Positions 14,308-20,454 of a stretch of DNA of 20,454 bases are shown piece by piece. The notes beneath the pieces are model-generated. The model worked only from the letters and a program-made list of their open reading frames with translations. It did not search any database and had not been told where the DNA came from. Within the stretch, counting starts at the first letter, position 1, and each line of letters begins with the position of its first letter. This DNA is from JBDHRG01 sp039807445 (GTDB taxonomy: Bacteria; Pseudomonadota; Gammaproteobacteria; Competibacterales; Competibacteraceae): assembly GCA_039807445.1 (NCBI GenBank), contig JBDHRG010000054.1, forward strand, positions 1-20,454, read 5' to 3'. The translations under genes and the position numbers were made by a program.

Positions 14308-16325
14308 CAGTGTCTCCTGTCGGCTCGAAGGGCCTCGGCCAGCGCTTCCCGGGTGAACGGCTTTCGCAGTACCCGGCAGGTGGCGGTATCGAGCTGCGCG
14401 CCATCGGTCGCCGCAGCGAAGCCGCTGACGAGTACCACCCGTATGTCGCGCCCGCTCTGGCGTACCCGTCGTGCCAGCGCGATCCCGTCGATCTCGCCGG
14501 GCATCACGAGATCGGTCACGAGAACCCCGATCTCGGCGATGGCTTCGAACAGATCGGTGGCCTCGATCCCGTCGCGTGCCTCGATCACCCCGTAGCCGAG
14601 ATCGACGAGGTGACGGCGGATCAGGTGGCGGACATCGTCGTCGTCATCGACCAGCAGCACGAGCTCGTCCGGGCCGCGCACGGCCTCCGCTGCGGAGTGA
14701 CGCTCGACTTCGACCGGCGCGACCGCGGCGCGGGGCAGCAGCACCACGACGGTGGTACCCAGCCCCGGCTGGCTGCGGATCGTGATGTGGCCACCCGACT
14801 GCTTGACGAAGCCGTAGACCATGCTGAGGCCGAGCCCGCTGCCGGAGCCGAAGGGCTTGGTGGTGAAGAAGGGTTCGAAGGCGCGGGCGAGGGTTTCCGC
14901 GCTCATGCCCGTGCCGGTGTCGCCGATGGCGATGCGGACGTAGTCGCCGGGTGCGACGGCATCGCCGAATTCGCTGCCCGGGCGGATGCTCACGAACGAG
15001 GTCGCCAGCGTGAGCACGCCGCCGTCGGGCATCGCATCGCGGGCGTTGATCGCCATGTTGACGATCGCGTTCTCGAGCAGATGCGGATCGGCGAGCGCCG
15101 GGAAGCCGTCGTCTTCCGCGGTGACGTGGATCGTGATGTTGCCGGGCAGCGACCGGCTCAGGAGCTGGGCGGTGCCGGCGATCAGGCTCGGCGCGTCGAC
15201 CGGCGCCGGGGCCAGCGGCTGCTGGCGGGCGAAGGCGAGCAGGCGGCGGGTGATGGCGACGCCGCGCTCACCCGCGCGGATCGCCGGCTCGACGTATTCG
15301 CCGAAGAGCTCGGGGCCGATCCGCTGCCGCAGGCCGGCGAGATTGCCGACGATGATGGTGAGCAGATTGTTGAAGTCGTGGGCGAGGCCGCCGGCGAGCT
15401 GGCCGACGGCGGACATTTTCTGCGCCTGGCGCAGGGTTTCTTCGGCACGCTTGTCCTCGGTGACGTCGAGGGCGAGCACGAACATCCCGCGTACCGCGCC
15501 ATCGACGATCTCCGGAACGAGCACGTTGCGGATGACCACCGCCTGGCCATTGTCGCGGGGCAGGACGAGCTCGAACGCTTCGGTGGCCCCGCCGAGCGCG
15601 CGCGCCACATGCGGCTCGATCGCGGCGAAGGTCGGAGCGCTGACGATCTCGGCGAGCCTGCGGCCGAGGACCGCCTGCCCCTGGCGCTGGAACAGATCCG
15701 CATAGCGCCGGTTCGCGTAGCTGACGATCGTGCGCGCGTCGAGGTAGGCGATGGCGGCCGGCACGGCGTCGGTGATCAGGCGCAGCCGCGCCTCGCTCTC
15801 GGCGAGCGCGCCCGAGGTTTGCTGGATCTCGCGGATGTGGCGCCGGAGTTCTTCGGTCAACAGCCGCAGTTCCAGCGTGCGCCGATTGACGCGCGCTTCG
15901 AGCTCTTCGCTGCGCTCCGGCGTGAGTGCTTCGGCGAGCGCGCGCTCGCTCACATCGGTATACACGGTCACGAACCCGCCGGCGGACAGGGGGGTGGTCT
16001 GGGCGGCGATGGTGCGCCGGTCGAAGGTGGTGCGCTCGGTGTAGAAGCGCGGGCAGTTGCGGGCGGTGCGCAGCCGCGCGGCGACGAGCGCTTCGATGTC
16101 GACCTTGTCGCCGAATTCGCCGCGCCGGGCGAGGTAGCGCACGATGTCTTCGAAGCCGACCCCGGGCTGCACCAGGGACTGCGGCAGATCCATCAGCTCG
16201 AGGAAACGCGCGTTCCAGATCACGAGGCGTCCGCTCGGGTCGAAGACCGAGATCCCCTGGTCGACCTGGTCCAGGCCGGCCTGGAGCAGCGGAGTGCGAG
16301 CCAGGTCCGAAGCGCTCGGCATCAT
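14307..16325 (-). CDS. soluble hybrid sensor histidine kinase (PAS-PAS-HisKA-HATPase-REC)
   Basis: This 672-aa protein has no membrane segment. An N-terminal PAS-type module (~15-125; G-I-S-V-F-D-P-S-G-R-L, PAS_7-like) is followed by a short coiled coil (~130-180) and a second PAS (~180-290). The HisKA domain carries H316 in A-H316-D-F-N-N-L. HATPase_c shows N-M-A-I-N-A-R-D-A-M, D-T-G-T-G-M and G-S-G-L-G-L-S. The C-terminal receiver carries D605 in V-T-D605-L-V-M-P. A hybrid layout next to a classical response regulator, with no HPt protein in view, suggests the REC domain may modulate kinase activity. I start at ATG 16325 (M-M-P-S-A-S), which has GGAG about 10 bases upstream; the frame is open back to 16412 but that part has no domain. 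The signal is unknown but should be cytoplasmic. Confidence 0.9.
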   Translation of the reverse strand: MMPSASDLARTPLLQAGLDQVDQGISVFDPSGRLVIWNARFLELMDLPQSLVQPGVGFEDIVRYLARRGEFGDKVDIEALVAARLRTARNCPRFYTERTTFDRRTIAAQTTPLSAGGFVTVYTDVSERALAEALTPERSEELEARVNRRTLELRLLTEELRRHIREIQQTSGALAESEARLRLITDAVPAAIAYLDARTIVSYANRRYADLFQRQGQAVLGRRLAEIVSAPTFAAIEPHVARALGGATEAFELVLPRDNGQAVVIRNVLVPEIVDGAVRGMFVLALDVTEDKRAEETLRQAQKMSAVGQLAGGLAHDFNNLLTIIVGNLAGLRQRIGPELFGEYVEPAIRAGERGVAITRRLLAFARQQPLAPAPVDAPSLIAGTAQLLSRSLPGNITIHVTAEDDGFPALADPHLLENAIVNMAINARDAMPDGGVLTLATSFVSIRPGSEFGDAVAPGDYVRIAIGDTGTGMSAETLARAFEPFFTTKPFGSGSGLGLSMVYGFVKQSGGHITIRSQPGLGTTVVVLLPRAAVAPVEVERHSAAEAVRGPDELVLLVDDDDDVRHLIRRHLVDLGYGVIEARDGIEATDLFEAIAEIGVLVTDLVMPGEIDGIALARRVRQSGRDIRVVLVSGFAAATDGAQLDTATCRVLRKPFTREALAEALRADRRH

Positions 16326-16481
16326 GAGGGGGGATCTCCGCGGTCGTCGATCGTCCACGGAACGATCCGGCGCCGCAGCCCCGATTCTGCAATTCCCGCC
16401 GGTGCCGGGCAATGGCCCGGCGCCCGACCGGCGCGGGCCTGAAAGGATTCGTTACAGCCAGGAGATGATCGCGACACGAGC

Positions 16482-16520
16482 GCTCCCTATGCTGCGGTCG
16501 TACGGACAGGGAGCCGCAGC
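16482..16520 (+). promoter_or_regulatory. two mutually exclusive inverted repeats in leader of acyl-CoA synthetase gene
   Basis: GCTCCCT (16482-16488) pairs with AGGGAGC (16508-16514), and GCTGCGG (16491-16497) pairs with CCGCAGC (16514-16520). The arms interleave and share base 16514, so either alternative hairpins or a pseudoknot could form just before the GGAG ribosome site at 16527. Apart from these repeats, I see no convincing promoter or sigma54 box in the 213-bp gap between the two divergent genes (16326-16538). Confidence 0.35.
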
Positions 16521-16538
16521 GATCCCGGAGAGAGCGCC

Positions 16539-18191
16539 ATGAACGTCGATATCGTGCCCGCGGGAATCTACGACGCCGGTCTCGAGCGGACGACGGCCAA
16601 CCACGCCCCCCTGACGCCGCTCACCTTCCTGCTCCGGACGGCCGCGGTCTATCCGGATCGTATCGCCACCATCCACGGCGCCGTGCGCCGGACCTGGGCC
16701 GAGACGGGCGAGCGCTGCCGCCGCCTCGCTTCGGCGCTGGTGAAGGCGGGCGTAAGCCGCGGCGATACGGTCGCGGTGATGGGGGCGAACACGCCCGAGA
16801 CCTTCGAAGCCCATTTCGGCGTGCCGATGGCCGGTGCGGTGCTGTGCGCCATCAACACGCGGCTCGACCCGGCGACGATCGCCTTCATCCTGCACCACGG
16901 CGAAGCCAAGGTGCTGCTGAGCGATCGGGAGTTCTCGCGCACCATCGACGCGGCGCTCGGGCTGCTGGATGCCAGGCCGCTCGTCATCGATATCGACGAC
17001 CCGACCGTGGACGGCGGCGAACTCCTGGGGGACCGGGATTACGAGGCCTTCCTCGCCGCGGGCGATCCGGCGTTCGACGGGGGCGCTCCGGCGGACGAGT
17101 GGGAGGCGATTTCGCTGAACTACACCTCTGGTACGACCGGCAATCCCAAGGGTGTCGTCTATCACCACCGGGGCGCCTATCTGAACGCGCTGTCGAACGC
17201 CGTCGCCTGGGACATGGGGTGCCACCCGGTCTATCTGTGGACGCTGCCGATGTTCCACTGCAACGGCTGGTGTTTCCCCTGGACACTGGCGCTGGTCGCC
17301 GGTACCAGCGTCTGCCTGCGGCAGGTGCGCGTCGAACCGATCGTGGCCGCCATCCGCGACGAAAAGGTATCGCATTTCTGCGGTGCGCCGATCGTGCTCA
17401 ACCTGCTCAGCAACGCCCCGGAGCCACTGCTGCGCGGCATCGGCCACGCGGTCAAGGTCATGACGGCCGGCGATGCTCCGCCGACCGCGGTGATCGAGCG
17501 CATCGAACAGCTCGGCTTCGACGTCACCCACGTCTACGGCCTCACCGAATGCTACGGTCCTTCGGTCATCTGTGCCCGGCACGAGGAATGGGACCGCCTG
17601 CCGCTCGAGCAGCGTGCGCGGCTCAAGGCGCGCCAGGGGGTGCGCGCGCCGGCGCTCGAGGCGCTGATGGTGGCCGATCCCGAGACGCTGCAAGCCGTCC
17701 CGCGCGACGGCGAGACGCTGGGCGAAGTCATGATGCGCGGCAACGTGGTCATGAAAGGGTATCTGAAGAGCCCCGACGCGACCGAGGAGTGCTTCCGCGG
17801 CGGCTGGCTCCACACCGGCGATCTCGCGGTCTGGCATCCCGACGGCTACATCGAGATCAAGGACCGCTCCAAGGACATCATCATCTCCGGGGGCGAGAAC
17901 ATTTCGAGCCTGGAGATCGAGGCGGTGCTCTATCGCCATCCGGCGGTGCTGAAGGCGGCGGTGGTCGCCAGGCCCGATCCGAAATGGGGTGAGACCCCCT
18001 GCGCCTTCGTGACGCTGAAGCCCGACATCCAGGTCGACGAGCGTGATCTGGTCTCCTTCTGTCGCCAGCGCATGGCGCACTACAAAGTGCCGCGCTCGAT
18101 CGTGTTCGGGCCCCTCCCCGAAACCCCCACCGGCAAGATCCTGAAGCGTTGCTTGCGCGACCGCGCCCGGGAACTCGCGCTGCTGATCTGA
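16539..18191 (+). CDS. acyl-CoA synthetase (AMP-forming, ANL superfamily)
   Basis: This 550-aa enzyme activates a carboxylate with ATP and CoA to an acyl-CoA through an acyl-AMP. The ATP motif is Y195-T-S-G-T-T-G-N-P-K-G205. The A5-type motif is Y333-G-L-T-E-C-Y-G-P. G-W-L-H-T-G-D-L and the hinge D442-R-S-K-D-I-I follow, then G-G-E-N-I-S-S-L-E-I-E and P-T-G-K533-I-L, with K533 the lysine needed for adenylation. Length is normal for the family. It looks closest to the medium-chain/AlkK-like or methylmercaptopropionate-CoA ligase-like group, but the substrate cannot be read from sequence. The ATG has GGAGAG eight bases upstream. It heads a cluster with an acetate-type symporter and a second ligase of the same family, fitting uptake and activation of small organic acids. 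Confidence 0.9.
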   Translation: MNVDIVPAGIYDAGLERTTANHAPLTPLTFLLRTAAVYPDRIATIHGAVRRTWAETGERCRRLASALVKAGVSRGDTVAVMGANTPETFEAHFGVPMAGAVLCAINTRLDPATIAFILHHGEAKVLLSDREFSRTIDAALGLLDARPLVIDIDDPTVDGGELLGDRDYEAFLAAGDPAFDGGAPADEWEAISLNYTSGTTGNPKGVVYHHRGAYLNALSNAVAWDMGCHPVYLWTLPMFHCNGWCFPWTLALVAGTSVCLRQVRVEPIVAAIRDEKVSHFCGAPIVLNLLSNAPEPLLRGIGHAVKVMTAGDAPPTAVIERIEQLGFDVTHVYGLTECYGPSVICARHEEWDRLPLEQRARLKARQGVRAPALEALMVADPETLQAVPRDGETLGEVMMRGNVVMKGYLKSPDATEECFRGGWLHTGDLAVWHPDGYIEIKDRSKDIIISGGENISSLEIEAVLYRHPAVLKAAVVARPDPKWGETPCAFVTLKPDIQVDERDLVSFCRQRMAHYKVPRSIVFGPLPETPTGKILKRCLRDRARELALLI

Positions 18192-18236
18192 ACAGCCGTC
18201 GCGTTGCCCGCGCGTTCGCGCAAGCAGCGCCACGGG

Positions 18237-18253
18237 CGCCGGCCGAGCCGGCG
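18237..18253 (+). other. short GC-rich hairpin between acyl-CoA synthetase and yjcH
   Basis: CGCCGGC (18237-18243) and GCCGGCG (18247-18253) form a 7-bp stem with a CGA loop. No T tract follows, so it may be a processing or attenuation structure, or chance in GC-rich DNA. The rest of the 128-bp gap shows no clear promoter. Confidence 0.3.
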
Positions 18254-18319
18254 GCGTCCGAAGCGCTATCACAAAGCACGGCCCGCCCGATGCGGAGCCA
18301 TCGCAAGGAGGAAGTACCG

Positions 18320-18631
18320 ATGACCGATGCCGTCCACGACCGCATCCTCGCCAACCCGAAATTCGTCCGGCTGGCGCGTGAACGCACCCGGCTCGCGGCG
18401 CTGCTGAGCGCCGCGGTCCTCGCCGCCTACTACGGCTTCATGATGGTGGTCGCGTTCCAGCCGGGCTGGCTGGCGCAGCCGCTCGCCGAGAGTGGTGTCA
18501 CCCCGCTCGGCGTGCCGGTCGGCGCAGCGATCGTGATCGGCGCCTGGGCGCTGACCGGGATCTACATCTACCGCGCCAATACACGCTTCGATGCGCTGAA
18601 CGCCGAGTTGCTGGAGGAGCACGCCCGATGA
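18320..18631 (+). CDS. yjcH: DUF485 inner-membrane protein (YjcH family)
   Basis: This 103-aa protein has two hydrophobic helices (about residues 24-46 and 65-83) separated by a short loop and flanked by charged ends, the standard DUF485 layout. The strong AAGGAGG site (18305-18311) picks the ATG at 18320. The longer open frame upstream is not supported. DUF485 proteins are encoded just before ActP-type symporters and are thought to be small accessory subunits, though their biochemical role is not established. The stop overlaps the symporter start by four bases (ATGA), which indicates coupled translation. Confidence 0.9.
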   Translation: MTDAVHDRILANPKFVRLARERTRLAALLSAAVLAAYYGFMMVVAFQPGWLAQPLAESGVTPLGVPVGAAIVIGAWALTGIYIYRANTRFDALNAELLEEHAR

Positions 18632-20289
18632 GCCGCCGATTCGACCCGCGCGCCGCCGCTGCGGCGCTACTCGCCCCGACTGCGGCCCCGGCGCTCGCCG
18701 CCGGCGAAGTGCAGCGGCAGCCGCTGAACGTCGATGCCATCGTGATGTTCCTGGTCTTCGTCTGCATCACGCTCGGCATCACTTACTGGGCCGCCTCGCG
18801 CACGCGTTCGGCGAAGGATTTCTACACCGCCGGCGGCGGCATCACCGGTTTCCAGAACGGCCTGGCGATCGCCGGCGACTACATGTCGGCGGCGACGCTG
18901 CTCGGCTTGTCGGGCATGGTGTTCGCGCGCGGCTTCGACGGCTTCATCTACACCGTCGGTTTCTTCGTCGGCTGGCCGGTGATCATGTTCCTGATGGCCG
19001 AACGCCTGCGCAACCTCGGCAAGTACACCTTCGCCGACATCGCCTCGTACCGCCTGCAGCAGACGCCGATCCGCTCGCTGGCTGCCGCGGGCACGCTGGC
19101 CGTGGTCGCCTTCTATCTGATCGTGCAAATGGTCGGCGCCGGCAAGCTGATCCAGTTGCTGTTCGGCCTGGACTACCTGTGGGCGGTGGTGCTGGTCGGC
19201 GTGATCATGGTGGTATACGTGACTTTCGGCGGCATGCTCGCCACCACCTGGGTGCAGATCATCAAGGCGGTGCTGCTGCTCGGTGCCGGCACCTTCATGC
19301 TGCTGATGGCCTTGCCGCGCTTCGGCTTCAGCTTCGAAACCGTGGCGGCGCAGGCGGTCGAAGTGCACAAGATGGGCGACGAGCTGATGGCGCCGGGGGC
19401 GCTGCTGGCCGATCCGGTGTCGGCGATCTCGCTGTCGCTCGGTCTGGTGTTCGGTCTGGCCGGCCTGCCGCACATCATGATGCGCTTCTTCACCGTCACC
19501 AATGCCCGCGAGGCGCGCAAGTCGGTGTTCTACGCCACCGGCTTCATCGGCTACTTCTTCCTCGTCGTCTGCATGCTCGGCCTGATCGCGATCACCGTCG
19601 TCGGCACCGATCCGCAGTTCCTGACACCGGACGGCAAGGGGCTGCGCGGTGGCGAAAACATGGCGGCGATGCACCTGGCCAGGGCGGTCGGCGGCGACCT
19701 GTTCCTCGGCTTCATCTCGGCGGTGGCTTTCGCCACCATCCTCGCCGTGGTCGCCGGGCTGGCGCTGGCCGGGGCCTCGGCGGTGTCGCACGATCTCTAC
19801 GCCTGCGTATTCAAGCGCGGATGCGCCGACGAGGGCGCCGAGATGCGCGTGTCGCGGATCGCGACGCTGGTGATCGGCGTGGTGGCGATCGTGCTCGGCA
19901 TCCTGTTCGAGAACCAGAACATCGCCTTCATGACGGCACTGACCTTCGGTGTGGCGGCCTCGAGCAATTTCCCGGTGCTGATCCTGTCGATGTACTGGCG
20001 CGGGATGACCACGCGCGGCGCGCTGGCCGGTGGCCTGGCCGGGCTGGTCAGCGCGGTGGGCTTCGTGGTGCTGGGGCCGACGGTGTGGGTCAAGGTGCTC
20101 GGCCACGCGCAAGCGCTGTTCCCCTACGATCAGCCGGCGCTGTTCTCGATGCCGCTCGCCTTCCTGACCATCGTCGTGGTCTCGAAGCTCGACCGCAGCG
20201 CGCAGGCCGGGCGCGAGCGCGCGGCCTTCGGCGAGCAGTACGTTCGCGCGCAGACCGGCCTCGGTGCCGAGGCGGCGACGGCGCACTGA
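18628..20289 (+). CDS. actP: cation/acetate symporter, sodium:solute symporter family
   Basis: This 553-aa polytopic membrane protein matches ActP over its whole length from memory of the E. coli protein. It opens with an N-terminal cleavable-looking signal (A-P-A-L-A-A) before E-V-Q-R-Q-P. Shared blocks include L-G-I-T-Y-W-A, Y-T-A-G-G-G-I-T-G-F-Q-N-G-L-A-I-A-G-D-Y, R-Y/K-Y-T-F-A-D-I-A-S-Y-R-L, G-G-M-L-A-T-T-W-V-Q-I-I-K, H-I-M-M-R-F-F-T-V, A-S-A-V-S-H-D-L-Y-A and L-F-E-N-Q-N-I-A-F-M. About 13 membrane helices are expected. It takes up acetate and related short carboxylates with cations across the inner membrane. Coupling to YjcH by ATGA overlap and flanking acyl-CoA synthetases supports a substrate-uptake-plus-activation unit. 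The substrate could be propionate or another short acid rather than acetate. Confidence 0.93.
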   Translation: MSRRFDPRAAAAALLAPTAAPALAAGEVQRQPLNVDAIVMFLVFVCITLGITYWAASRTRSAKDFYTAGGGITGFQNGLAIAGDYMSAATLLGLSGMVFARGFDGFIYTVGFFVGWPVIMFLMAERLRNLGKYTFADIASYRLQQTPIRSLAAAGTLAVVAFYLIVQMVGAGKLIQLLFGLDYLWAVVLVGVIMVVYVTFGGMLATTWVQIIKAVLLLGAGTFMLLMALPRFGFSFETVAAQAVEVHKMGDELMAPGALLADPVSAISLSLGLVFGLAGLPHIMMRFFTVTNAREARKSVFYATGFIGYFFLVVCMLGLIAITVVGTDPQFLTPDGKGLRGGENMAAMHLARAVGGDLFLGFISAVAFATILAVVAGLALAGASAVSHDLYACVFKRGCADEGAEMRVSRIATLVIGVVAIVLGILFENQNIAFMTALTFGVAASSNFPVLILSMYWRGMTTRGALAGGLAGLVSAVGFVVLGPTVWVKVLGHAQALFPYDQPALFSMPLAFLTIVVVSKLDRSAQAGRERAAFGEQYVRAQTGLGAEAATAH

Positions 20290-20325
20290 GCGGATGGGAG
20301 GCGCGGCTCGTGCTGCGTCTCCCGC

Positions 20326-20349
20326 ACCCGGCAGCTCCGTGAGCCGGGT
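20326..20349 (+). terminator. hairpin after actP, possible attenuator
   Basis: ACCCGGC (20326-20332) and GCCGGGT (20343-20349) form a perfect 7-bp stem with a 10-base loop, 36 bp after the actP stop and 31 bp before the next start. There is no T tract, so a full terminator is unlikely; it could lower read-through or stabilise the upstream mRNA. Confidence 0.35.
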
Positions 20350-20380
20350 CCCACGACTGAAGAGCAAGGAACGAACCCCC

Positions 20381-20454
20381 ATGACCAATCCCTACGCGTT
20401 CGGGCTGGACAAGAATCCGGCCAACTTCGTGCCGCTGTCGCCGCTGAGCTTCAT
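20381..20454 (+). CDS. second acyl-CoA synthetase, N-terminal fragment cut by window end
   Basis: Only 24 codons are present. The ATG at 20381 is preceded by an AAGGAA site about 9 bases upstream. The visible start (Y-A-F-G-L-D-K-N-P-A-N-F-V-P-L-S-P-L-S-F) is characteristic of AMP-binding acyl-CoA synthetases, and its P-L-S-P-L-S-F block parallels P-L-T-P-L-T-F in the ligase at 16539. It therefore looks like a paralogue in the same carboxylate cluster. No catalytic motif falls inside the window. Confidence 0.72.
   Translation, partial: MTNPYAFGLDKNPANFVPLSPLSF

Noticed and set aside
13666..14595. + strand frame opposite the response regulator and kinase end
   Set aside because: It is a shadow of two well-supported - strand genes and has no domain.
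14310..16442. Long + strand frame opposite the histidine kinase
   Set aside because: The - strand encodes an unmistakable PAS-HisKA-HATPase-REC protein. The + frame is a low-complexity shadow.
16440..16493. TTACAG / TATGCT promoter pair for the acyl-CoA synthetase
   Set aside because: The spacing is about 30 bp, and no sigma54-type GG-N10-GC box was convincing either.
18667..20388. Long - strand frame opposite actP, rich in His, Gln and Glu
   Set aside because: It is antisense of a membrane protein; the composition is what complementing hydrophobic codons gives.
1..20454. CRISPR array, tRNA/rRNA genes, transposase or attachment-site repeats
   Set aside because: No spaced direct repeats, cloverleaf-like segments, rRNA sequence or transposase motifs were recognised. 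The only clear direct repeat is the 30-bp tandem at 6453-6512.

Overview
The window is a piece of a GC-rich bacterial chromosome. Dense gene packing, Shine-Dalgarno-led starts and a YjcH-ActP pair next to acyl-CoA synthetases suggest a proteobacterium. A Rhodocyclales-like betaproteobacterium is my guess, but no rRNA or marker gene confirms it. The left half is accessory in character and the right half is ordinary metabolism and signalling.

Region 1 (2-235): the 3' end of a small DUF4258-like protein whose start lies outside the window.

Region 2 (291-12682): eight tightly coupled genes on the + strand, with gaps of 14 bp or less or overlaps of up to 17 bp. In order they are a TerY-like vWA protein, a PP2C phosphatase and an atypical Ser/Thr kinase with a zinc ribbon (together a TerY-P type signalling triad), an SF1 UPF1-like helicase, a 503-aa protein with a winged-helix-like N-terminus and a HEPN-like R-D-x3-H motif near its C-terminus, a coiled-coil McrB-like AAA+ ATPase, a DUF2357-like protein with a C-terminal zinc ribbon, and a short NERD-domain nuclease-like protein. 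I read this as a composite, phosphorylation-controlled nucleic-acid-processing system, probably anti-phage. The triad would sense or gate, the helicase and McrB-like motor would act on nucleic acid, and the HEPN-like and NERD proteins are the candidate cutting effectors. This is the part most likely to hold an undescribed system.

Region 3 (about 12686-13655): a nested hairpin closes the operon. It is followed by an inverted-repeat operator around a TATATT box, an Xre/MbcA/ParS-type antitoxin gene, and what looks like the first ~30 codons of a RES-type toxin cut off at the junction with the next locus. This looks like a decayed toxin-antitoxin module at the island edge.

Region 4 (13573-16325, - strand): an OmpR-type response regulator preceded by a soluble hybrid histidine kinase (PAS-PAS-HisKA-HATPase-REC), overlapping by one base.

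Region 5 (16539-20454, + strand): an acyl-CoA synthetase, a DUF485 protein (YjcH), an ActP-type acetate/cation symporter and the start of a second acyl-CoA synthetase. This forms a carboxylate uptake and activation cluster, plausibly controlled by the divergent two-component system. No rRNA, tRNA, CRISPR array or transposase was seen, and no gene-free stretch exceeds 300 bases.
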